From the NCBI GenBank assembly GCA_902600475.1, contig CACKJM010000004.1, forward strand, positions 1 to 64,000: a DNA stretch of 64,000 bases. The letters run 5' to 3'. Under the pieces are notes generated by a model. The model was not told the DNA's origin and ran no database searches. It worked only from the letters and a program-made list of their open reading frames with translations. Below, one piece after another: positions 56,940-64,000 of the stretch (positions are counted from its first letter, which is position 1; every line of letters begins with the position of its first letter). Position numbers and translations under genes: made by a program. This DNA comes from an uncultured Prochlorococcus sp. (GTDB lineage Bacteria; Cyanobacteriota; Cyanobacteriia; PCC-6307; Cyanobiaceae).

Positions 56940-57815
56940 TTAAATAGATTTATTAAATTCTTTAAATTCATTTATTGCTTCAAACGGATTAGATGGCGAG
57001 TATCCAGCATTTAATGCAAGATCAATATTTATAGAAAAACCAAGATCTTTTTCTTGCCAATAAATAATTGACTTCGAGTCATATAATTTTAATGCGTATT
57101 CAATTAATTCTTCTAATTGACATGGTGGCGATGATGCAAGGTTCAGGATTGAATTTTTAAAGGATCCTTTTTTTAAAAGTTTCCTTATGAATTGTGCAAT
57201 ATTCTTTGAAGTTAAAACATTATTAAAAGAAGCTGAAGGTTTATATAAATTAATATCTTGATTTTTCTTAATTCCATCAAGAGCCTTTAAGAGGAAATTA
57301 TGAATTGGTTTTCCATTTGGAGAAAGGATGCCAGGAAGTCGCAAACTAATAAAATTTTCAATTTGGCATTTATTCTGAAAATCTTTAAGCATTAATTCAC
57401 ATTTATACTTAGATACGCCGTACAAATTAGTCGTAGTTTTTGGAGAATCTTCTCTTACTTCTTTGCCACATAACTCGTAATTATAAACAGCCATAGATGA
57501 TGCAAAAATAACATCTATTGAATTATTGAAATGACTTAGTTGATTAACAATACTTTTTAAATGGGATTGATTTGTATCAAATTGTTTACTCGTACTATTT
57601 GTTGGAGTTTTAGAAGAAAAATGAATAAGACAAGATCTGTTCATTCTTTCTTTATTTTTAATAAGATATTTATTATTTTTGTTTCTTAGTAATTTAAATA
57701 CCGGCAAATCATCAGATAATATTGAATATAAATGGCTTCCAACGCAACCATTAGTACCTGTTATAAAAATACGATCATAATGATGATTTAAATTTTTATT
57801 CACTTTCTTGGGCAA
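56940..57815 (-). CDS. NAD-dependent nucleotide-sugar epimerase/dehydratase (SDR)
   Basis: Extended short-chain dehydrogenase of 291 residues. The NAD-binding motif is TGTNGCVGSHL (about 18-28) instead of the usual TGxxGxxG spacing variants. The catalytic Ser is in VIFASSMAVY and the Tyr-x3-Lys is YGVSKYK (about 133-139). LRLPGIL and a C-terminal substrate domain follow. Probably acts on a nucleotide sugar of the surface glycan. Substrate unknown. Confidence 0.85.
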   Translation of the reverse strand: MPKKVNKNLNHHYDRIFITGTNGCVGSHLYSILSDDLPVFKLLRNKNNKYLIKNKERMNRSCLIHFSSKTPTNSTSKQFDTNQSHLKSIVNQLSHFNNSIDVIFASSMAVYNYELCGKEVREDSPKTTTNLYGVSKYKCELMLKDFQNKCQIENFISLRLPGILSPNGKPIHNFLLKALDGIKKNQDINLYKPSASFNNVLTSKNIAQFIRKLLKKGSFKNSILNLASSPPCQLEELIEYALKLYDSKSIIYWQEKDLGFSINIDLALNAGYSPSNPFEAINEFKEFNKSI

Positions 57816-58162
57816 AGTAAATTTAAAAGTAATAATTTTTTATTACCTTAAATATTTTAAATATTAATCTGTTAATTTTCAATCGAATTCTCTTATATTA
57901 TTTATTTTATTTTAGGACTCTGAAGTAATAATTTTGTTATTTTCAATCAATCAATCAATCAATTTGTAAAATATTTTTGAAATAATCTTTGCTAAAGAAT
58001 TTAAATTTAGATTCAATATTAAGAATAAATTGAAATTAAAGTTTTAAGTATTTTATAATTATTTTACGAATCTTTATTAAGTAATAAGAGATTATTGATA
58101 GTATTATAATATACCTGAACTTCAGTATAACTATTTTTATAAATAATTAAATGTAGATTTTT
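57816..58162. other. 347-base divergent intergenic region with a CAAT repeat
   Basis: It separates the minus-strand epimerase from the plus-strand membrane protein, so it should hold both promoters. It is very AT-rich with no open frame. Its only striking feature is the five-fold CAAT repeat at 57944-57963. Confidence 0.55.
57944..57963 (+). repeat. Tetranucleotide repeat (CAAT)x5
   Basis: Five perfect tandem copies of CAAT, about 200 bases before the membrane-protein start and 129 bases before the epimerase start. Such repeats can change copy number by slippage and alter promoter spacing, but no such role is shown here. Confidence 0.9.
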
Positions 58163-59419
58163 ATGATATCTATTCCTTTTTTAAATTTATTTTTTAAAAA
58201 AACAAGTAACTTTGAAAAAGTTTATATTGTAATTTTATTTTTTTTAATTTTTATCAGTTTTTTTGTAAGTTTTCCTACTGATACAACAAACATAGGTGTA
58301 TCTTCATCAAACTTAGCTATTGGTGATCGTGGATTTTACATTAACTCTTCTTCAATTGGATTTGGATCGGAAGACTATACTGGTAATATTTTATATCCAT
58401 TAATAATAAAAATAATCACTAATTTTTGTAGTTTTTTTGGGGCAGATCAATATTCAAAATTATGGAATTTTCTTCTTTTAACTATCACCTCATCTTTGTC
58501 GATAATTTCATTACATCTCTTGAGGAAATCTGCTTTGTTTATTTTTAGAGAAAGAGTTTCCGCATTAGTATGTGTGATTTATATGATCAACCCTTATACA
58601 TATTATTATTCATTATCTGGAGGCATCACAAATTTTCTAATTATTGGAGTAACCTTCCTTTTATATATTTTTGCTAAATCGATTAAAAATGAATATAGAC
58701 TATCAAAGTCTAATTTTTTTAAAGATATATTTTTAATAAATATTGGATGCTCATATTTGTCTTTTCTTAGACCAACTGGAGCAATTTTCAGCTTTATTAT
58801 ATTGCTATTCTTTCTTTACAGTAACTTGAAATTTTTGTTTTTTTGCCAATATTCAAAAAGGATTTTCGTAAATATTTTTATTTTACTAATTGGGATTTTC
58901 ATAGTTACTTATAATTTAAATTATTCATGGGATTATTCTATGAATCACATAAGTATATTTTCAAATGAAGGAGGTTTATATTTTGGATTTCCAAGAGCTG
59001 AATTGAGAGATAAATTGAGAATAGATAGTCCATATTTTTTTTATAACATTAAATATATTTTTTACAATATTCTATGGAAGAGCACTGACTTTATCGCAGG
59101 TTTATCTGATATTAGGGATTCTCATAACGCTAAAAATATCGAGCAAATTTTTCCCTTTTTAGCTAGAACATTTTGTGGGATCTTTATCATATTTCCTATA
59201 AATCTATTGAATTTATTTGGAATTCTAAGCAATATAAAATTAATATTTAAAAATGATTTATGGATTTTGTTGTTATCCTGTTTGATTGCGATATCTCCTA
59301 GTCTTATAGGAGTTGCAATGAGTAGATATTTAATGATGTTCTATACTCCATTTATTTTGTTTGGAGCAAAAGCTCTTGATAATATTTTTAGAATAAACCA
59401 TCAATCAAATATTTCATGA
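58163..59419 (+). CDS. Polytopic membrane protein, possible GT-C glycosyltransferase
   Basis: A 418-residue protein with about nine or ten hydrophobic helices, the first at residues 18-35. The first loop (about 36-70) is polar and contains acidic residues (GDRGFYI, GFGSEDYTG), as in GT-C glycosyltransferases that use lipid-linked sugars. No signature is conclusive; a flippase or polymerase role remains possible. Its stop overlaps the start of the GT2 gene by four bases, so the two are coupled and probably work on the same glycan. Confidence 0.65.
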   Translation: MISIPFLNLFFKKTSNFEKVYIVILFFLIFISFFVSFPTDTTNIGVSSSNLAIGDRGFYINSSSIGFGSEDYTGNILYPLIIKIITNFCSFFGADQYSKLWNFLLLTITSSLSIISLHLLRKSALFIFRERVSALVCVIYMINPYTYYYSLSGGITNFLIIGVTFLLYIFAKSIKNEYRLSKSNFFKDIFLINIGCSYLSFLRPTGAIFSFIILLFFLYSNLKFLFFCQYSKRIFVNIFILLIGIFIVTYNLNYSWDYSMNHISIFSNEGGLYFGFPRAELRDKLRIDSPYFFYNIKYIFYNILWKSTDFIAGLSDIRDSHNAKNIEQIFPFLARTFCGIFIIFPINLLNLFGILSNIKLIFKNDLWILLLSCLIAISPSLIGVAMSRYLMMFYTPFILFGAKALDNIFRINHQSNIS

Positions 59420-60357
59420 AAAAAATAGGAGTTGTTATCCCTTGCTTTATGGGAGGTGATATCACATTAAAACTAGTTGAAGATTTAAAGATTTTTGCTG
59501 ATTTGATTGTATTAGTGGATGACAAATGTCCTTTAAGAACTGGTAAAAAGATTAAAAAGAAATTTAATGAACCCAAGATAGAAATTATCTTTAATCAAGA
59601 AAATTTAGGTGTTGGGGGCGCTACTAAAATAGGATTTGATTTTTTATTAAAAGAGGGATGCGAAATTATTATAAAAATGGATGCAGATTACCAAATGGAT
59701 CCTAAGAATATTCCTAAATTAATTAACCCAATTATTAAAAAAGAATGTGATTCAACTAAAGGTAATAGATTTACAAACGCTGAAAGTCTATTAAAAATGC
59801 CACGGGTAAGACTTATTGGTAATACCTTTCTAAGCTACTTATCAAAACTATCTACTGGTTATTGGGAAATATTTGACCCAACTAATGGTTTTATAGCATT
59901 CAATTCTTATGCCTTAAAGAGAATAAACTACTCTAAAACAGATAATAGATATTTTTTTGAAACTGATATTTTATTTAGATGCTCACTGGAAAATATAAAT
60001 ATAAACAATGTATCTATTGATTCTGAATATAATAATCATTTCTCATCATTACAACCAGTCAAAGAAATAATTCCTTTTTTTATAAAGAATTTAAAATTAT
60101 TATTCAAAAGGATAATTTATCAATATTTTTTATTCGATTTTAATGTTGGTTCTGTAAACCTAATATTATCTTTATTATTTGGATTAACATCATTGTTTTA
60201 TTTAATTTTTTTATTGCTTAAAACTAATATTACTAATATTTATACATCTGCTGCAGAAGCAAGTTTCTTTTCCATAGTGAGCGTTATATCTATGCAATTC
60301 TTTCTCTCCTTTATATTTTATGATTGTAGTGTAAAAGTCTTTCTAAGAAAAAAGTAA
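59416..60357 (+). CDS. Family 2 glycosyltransferase with C-terminal membrane helices
   Basis: GT-A fold transferase of 313 residues, dolichyl-phosphate-mannose-synthase-like. The N-terminus VVIPCFMGG and NLGVGGATKIGF are typical. The metal-binding DxD lies in KMDADYQMDPKNI (about 93-105), and FDPTNGFIAFN follows. Two hydrophobic helices occupy about 245-270 and 278-300. It probably makes a lipid-linked sugar for the membrane partner upstream. ATG at 59416 overlaps the preceding stop. Confidence 0.87.
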   Translation: MKKIGVVIPCFMGGDITLKLVEDLKIFADLIVLVDDKCPLRTGKKIKKKFNEPKIEIIFNQENLGVGGATKIGFDFLLKEGCEIIIKMDADYQMDPKNIPKLINPIIKKECDSTKGNRFTNAESLLKMPRVRLIGNTFLSYLSKLSTGYWEIFDPTNGFIAFNSYALKRINYSKTDNRYFFETDILFRCSLENININNVSIDSEYNNHFSSLQPVKEIIPFFIKNLKLLFKRIIYQYFLFDFNVGSVNLILSLLFGLTSLFYLIFLLLKTNITNIYTSAAEASFFSIVSVISMQFFLSFIFYDCSVKVFLRKK

Positions 60358-60567
60358 ACTATAGATATTATTTTTAAAAATAAAAAGTCTCTGAACTAAA
60401 TAAGAGAAAATTGTAAGAAATAGCAATATTATTAAAGCTGCTAAATTTTTGGAATAATTATAAATTAAGGATAAATATTTTATCGAAAAAGAATCTAATT
60501 GATCTATGAAATATTTATTACGTAATTGTATTTCAAAAGTTTAAAGTTAACTGAATAAAAGATTAAT

Positions 60568-61750
60568 CTACTTTAGTTCAGGAAATTGATATTCTTTCCC
60601 TGGAACAACATTATCTTGCCCCCCTGACTTAAGTTCTTCTGCAATTATCATAGATTGTCTAATGCAATCATCTATATCTATTCCATAAAGATAAGAGCCA
60701 GCTCTTCCTATTGAATAAACTCCTTCAGGCATTAAATCATAGTATTGTTTTGCTAATAACTGTTGCGCTTTAAATGGGACGGGATATTCATATCCACCAT
60801 TAAGAGAGGGTATTTCCATTCCTATAAGCGAGGTATTTGATTTGTAATGTGTGAATTTTTTATATTCAACTAATCTAGTGAATGGTTCTTGGTTTGCGTA
60901 ATATAGAAAATATACATTTTCAGGAAAGACATATTCACTTGGGAATACAATTAATTTTAATTCTCTTCCAATTTATTTTAAAGGTCCTAATACTTCATTG
61001 AGAAAAACGTCGGGACCTATTGTTGATACGATAATATCGAATGATTTCTTTTCGCCTTCAATTAAAACTTCTTTTTTCTGAATATTAATAACTTCACAAG
61101 TAGTATTTAATAACACTTGAGTATTTTCTTTAGCTATGGGGAAATATTTGTCATACCCATCTAATGAATATGGATACCCAGAAATTGCAGTATCCCATGC
61201 TCTTTTTGGACCATCTTTTAGAGTGATACCTTTAGGAGACCAATTAAAAGTATCTATTTTTCTATTATCATCTACAAACCACATTTTTTTATTATATTTA
61301 TCAATCATTTTTGAATACAATGTTTCACCAACACTAGCTATCCAATACTCCTCAAGATTTTTTGCTGATTGGATTTTGCTGGGATCCTTACTTGATTGCA
61401 ATTCATGGTCAATCTTTTTGTAATCTGGCATTTTCCTTACATCTTGCATGTTAATTGGATAAGCATAGAACGAGTCATCCTTTTCCACGTAAGTTAAAAA
61501 TTCATATTCAGGGCATAATCTTATGGGAATAAATTATCTATATATTTAAATACTTCTTCGTAGGGAGTTAAAAAGTGTCTTGGTCCAAAAGTATAAGGAT
61601 GTCCTCCATACCATCTTGTTTTATTCCCAGCGCCTAAAAAACTTGATTTTTCAATTAGCGTCACATCCCAACCACCTTGTAAAGCTAACTGGTGAGCTGT
61701 TGCGCATCCAGCGAACCCCCTCCAATTATTAAAGCTGTTTTATTTTGCAT
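60568..61750 (-). pseudogene. Broken UDP-galactopyranose-mutase-like gene
   Basis: The conceptual protein of about 394 residues resembles FAD-dependent UGM: start NKTALIIGGGFAGCATAHQL, then GGHPYTFGPRHFLTPYEE, YPINMQDVRKMP and EEYWIASVGETLY. It is interrupted three times: one base seems missing in a C5 run (plus 61716-61720), one in a G3 run (plus 61525-61527), and an in-frame TAA at 60973-60975 sits where homologous context suggests Tyr (LK*IGREL). Intact stretches in three frames remain highly coding-like, so the decay is recent or partly sequencing error. The in-frame stop is not a homopolymer artefact. If intact it would have supplied a furanose-form sugar nucleotide. Confidence 0.85.
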
Positions 61751-61924
61751 ATTTAATAACAGTTTATGTTTGATAATTTTTAAGGATATCATCTTTAGCT
61801 ATTTAAATAATTAAATTCAACTAATTAGTACAAGTTTTAATTTAAAGAATAAGTGCAGATTTATTTTTTAATAGTTAATTGTAGTATTATTGTTTAAGTA
61901 AAATTCTTTTTAAAAATTAGAATT

Positions 61925-62758
61925 ATGAGTGTTGAGATAATTAAAAATGAGCAACTATCAAAAATTTCAAAATATCTAAGATATAAGACTATTAAAACTT
62001 CCCATGAAGCCTCTATACCGCATCTTGGCTCATGTTTATCATGCGTAGAAATTTTAGTTTATTTGTATTGGTCTGAATTAAATTTGGATCCTTTGAAATC
62101 GTCTTTTGAAGATAGAGATAGATTTATATTAAGCAAAGGCCATGGAGCTCCAATATTATTTCAGGTGCTGGCTGAGAGAAATTTTTTTGATAGTGATTTA
62201 TTAAAAACAGCAGGCGAGAATGGAAGTTATTTTCATGAACATCCACCTAAGCCAGGATATATTCCTGGTATAGAAGCTGCTACAGGCTCATTAGGTCATG
62301 GGTTCCCAATTGCTTTAGGAATGGCTCTTGGTGCGAAAATAAATAACAAATCTTATAGAACTTATGCATTATTAAGTGATGGAGAGTGTAATGAAGGAAC
62401 TATTTGGGAATCAGCAATGCTTGCGGCATCAAATTCTTTATTTAATTTAACTGTTTTAATTGATTTTAATAAATGGCAGGCGACAGGTAGAAGTAAAGAA
62501 ATAATGGCATTAGAACCTTTACTAGATAAATGGAAATCTTTTGGATGGCATAGCCAAGAAATTGATGGACATAATTTTAATGAAATAAGAAATTCCCTTA
62601 TAAATGCCAAAAAGAATGAACAACAACCAAGTGTAATTATTGCAAATACAGTAAAGGGTAAAGGTATTTCTTTTATGGAGGATAATAATAATTGGCACTA
62701 TAGAATACCTAATAAAAATGAGTTTTCAGAGGCTTTAAAAGAGTTAGAAATTATATAA
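61925..62758 (+). CDS. Transketolase, N-terminal (TPP-binding) subunit
   Basis: A 277-residue stand-alone N-terminal half of a transketolase. LSKGHGAPILFQ, TGSLGHGFPIALGMALGAK (about 120-138) and the TPP motif GDGECNEGTIWESAMLAASN (about 152-171) are complete. Its C-terminal partner is encoded at 63525, separated by a dioxygenase-like gene. It lies in a polysaccharide region, so moving a two-carbon unit onto or from a special sugar is more likely than a Calvin-cycle role; this is inference. ATG start. The 174-base upstream gap should hold the operon promoter. Confidence 0.9.
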   Translation: MSVEIIKNEQLSKISKYLRYKTIKTSHEASIPHLGSCLSCVEILVYLYWSELNLDPLKSSFEDRDRFILSKGHGAPILFQVLAERNFFDSDLLKTAGENGSYFHEHPPKPGYIPGIEAATGSLGHGFPIALGMALGAKINNKSYRTYALLSDGECNEGTIWESAMLAASNSLFNLTVLIDFNKWQATGRSKEIMALEPLLDKWKSFGWHSQEIDGHNFNEIRNSLINAKKNEQQPSVIIANTVKGKGISFMEDNNNWHYRIPNKNEFSEALKELEII

Positions 62759-62766
62759 TTATCCTT

Positions 62767-63528
62767 ATGAAAGACACTGCAGAAATTAATAAATATCCAA
62801 ATTTGGAGGGTTTTACTTTAGAAAATAAAATATCAGATGAGGAGTTAAATCAATTTAAAAAATTTATAAATGCCCAATGGTATGAAAGGATCGAACAAAT
62901 AAACCCTGAGGTAGCATCTGAAATAAAAAAAAAAGATATTAAAATTGACAACTACCATAAGATATCAAGTAGTCTAAAACATGAAAAAATTTGGAGTAAA
63001 TCAAATAGAATACTTCCTTTGAATTTTGTAAACTGGTTTAAAAATTCTAAATTCGCAAGATCACTGGAATCAAGATATGGTGAATATACAATCTCTGATG
63101 AAGATAATTTAGGTTGGCCAAATGTTTATTGGAGATTAGTAAGACCAGGTTTTTCAGAAGATGTTGGCCCATTGCATAGAGACTCATGGTTTTGGCAGTT
63201 AAATGATAAATTTCCGAAGCCAGTTTATAGTTTTTCTAGATTAAAAGTTTGGATTCCCATTTTTACAGAGAAAGGATCTAATGGCCTTTTAGTAGAGCCT
63301 TTTTCTCATAACAGAAAAGATATCGAATGGCATGGTGAGTCAAGGCATGGTATTAAAAAACCTACTTTAATAACAACTATTGATAAATTAAATCCTATTT
63401 TATTAAATACTGAAGTTGGTGATTCTGTAGTTTTTAATGATAACCTAATCCATGGAGGAGCTATTAATAAAGGATTGAAATGCAGAGTAAGTGTTGAATT
63501 TACAATGTTAATAAAAGAATTTAAATGA
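62767..63528 (+). CDS. Phytanoyl-CoA-dioxygenase-like Fe(II)/2OG enzyme
   Basis: A 253-residue protein with the jelly-roll iron-binding set: His137-x-Asp139 (GPLHRDSW), His229 (NLIHGGAI) and Arg240 at the expected 2-oxoglutarate-binding spacing. The fold family is PhyH-like and often hydroxylates small molecules or sugars. It starts eight bases after the transketolase N-subunit gene and overlaps the C-subunit gene by four bases. This implies a shared operon and perhaps a shared product. Substrate unknown. Confidence 0.78.
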   Translation: MKDTAEINKYPNLEGFTLENKISDEELNQFKKFINAQWYERIEQINPEVASEIKKKDIKIDNYHKISSSLKHEKIWSKSNRILPLNFVNWFKNSKFARSLESRYGEYTISDEDNLGWPNVYWRLVRPGFSEDVGPLHRDSWFWQLNDKFPKPVYSFSRLKVWIPIFTEKGSNGLLVEPFSHNRKDIEWHGESRHGIKKPTLITTIDKLNPILLNTEVGDSVVFNDNLIHGGAINKGLKCRVSVEFTMLIKEFK

Positions 63529-64000
63529 GAACTTTATTCCAAAAAAAAATTACTGCGCTAGCAAAAAAAAGAGATGATATTGTTCTTCTTTCTGGAGATA
63601 TAGGTAATAAAATGTTTGATGATTTTAAACAAATTGCACCAGAGAGATTTATTAATTGCGGGATAGCAGAAGCTAGTATGATGAGTGTAGCAGGAGGATT
63701 AGCTCTATCAGGTTTGAGACCAGTTGTATACACAATAACCCCCTTTGTAACTGCAAGATGCTTTGAACAAGCAAAAATTAGCGTTGGATATCATGAGGCA
63801 AATGTTGTAATAATAGGAACTGGCTCTGGTTTATCATATGCTGAATTAGGTGCTACTCATCATTCTTTAGATGATATATCAATAATGGGTTCTATCCCAA
63901 ATATGAGAGTTTTAGCCCCTTGTGATCCAAATCAGCTTGGTTTTTATTTAGATGAAGCATTAAATCTAAATGGTCCTACTTATATAAGAATAGGTAAAAA
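63525..64000 (+). CDS. Transketolase, C-terminal (pyrimidine-binding) subunit, partial
   Basis: ATG at 63525, overlapping the previous stop by four bases (ATGA), and running off the window at 64000. About 158 residues are visible: VLLSGDIGNKMF, RFINCGIAEASMMSVAGGLALSG (containing the catalytic glutamate of the GIAEA motif), TPFVTARCFEQ and ELGATHHSLDD. It pairs with the N-subunit at 61925. The C-terminal domain lies beyond the window edge. Confidence 0.9.
   Translation, partial: MRTLFQKKITALAKKRDDIVLLSGDIGNKMFDDFKQIAPERFINCGIAEASMMSVAGGLALSGLRPVVYTITPFVTARCFEQAKISVGYHEANVVIIGTGSGLSYAELGATHHSLDDISIMGSIPNMRVLAPCDPNQLGFYLDEALNLNGPTYIRIGK

Noticed and set aside
57816-57943. Possible CRISPR or direct-repeat array
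   Set aside because: Only a single short tetranucleotide run follows; there are no spaced repeats here or elsewhere in the window and no cas genes.

Overview
The window looks like a piece of a small, compact, very AT-rich cyanobacterial chromosome, most likely a high-light Prochlorococcus. This is inference, not a database match. Supporting signs are the cyanobacterial division protein Ftn2/ZipN (24655-26760), a nickel superoxide dismutase with its maturation protease and nickel permease (15891-17395), cyanobacterial families such as DUF3611, DUF3122 and TIGR03792, a long-N-terminus ThiE and TrpC, CobL, short or overlapping intergenic gaps, and frequent TTG/GTG starts.

Region 1-5300: SRP RNA on the plus strand, then a minus-strand run transcribed tRNA-His, miaB, ddl, a small membrane protein, ftsQ, ftsZ (peptidoglycan precursor plus divisome). 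Region 5400-8050: a plus-strand pair, a CodA-type amidohydrolase and an FAD-linked oxidase. Region 8050-10560: folC and argD on the minus strand, with argD starting five bases after tRNA-Leu. Region 10838-11052: two overlapping very small one-helix membrane proteins. Region 11082-24506: housekeeping genes (murA, SpoU methyltransferase, lpd, trpC, the NiSOD cluster, an FKBP isomerase, lnt, mnmA, nnrDE, a group 2 sigma factor, pdhA). Region 24655-48774: ftn2, ffh, rpsP, phoH, a BI-1 family protein, era, trmD, a Wza-like exporter, ispF, larB, thiS-thiE, ribF, surE, pheS, nadK, cobL, ribD, ftsH, argF and lexA. The lexA start is preceded by two SOS-box-like sites.

Region 48957-64000 is an accessory surface-polysaccharide region. 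It begins with a Wzz-type chain-length protein and an SDH-type flavoprotein. It continues with an RfbH/ColD-type PLP sugar dehydratase, tRNA-Ala(GGC), a Zn-ribbon methyltransferase, an FkbM methyltransferase, a nucleotide-sugar epimerase, a multi-spanning membrane protein with a GT2 glycosyltransferase, a broken UDP-galactopyranose-mutase-like gene, and a split transketolase whose two halves flank a phytanoyl-CoA-dioxygenase-like gene. A decayed partial copy of tRNA-Ala lies 1.4 kb from the intact gene, which fits island turnover at a tRNA.

The strongest leads are: the transketolase/dioxygenase/transketolase operon; the dehydratase that has the active-site His but lacks the iron-sulfur cysteines of RfbH; the decayed tRNA-Ala; the tRNA-Leu/argD junction; and two well-preserved genes (sodX and a SpoU methyltransferase) with no ATG/GTG/TTG that would include their essential N-termini. 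All calls come from reading the sequence; no searches or structure predictions were run.
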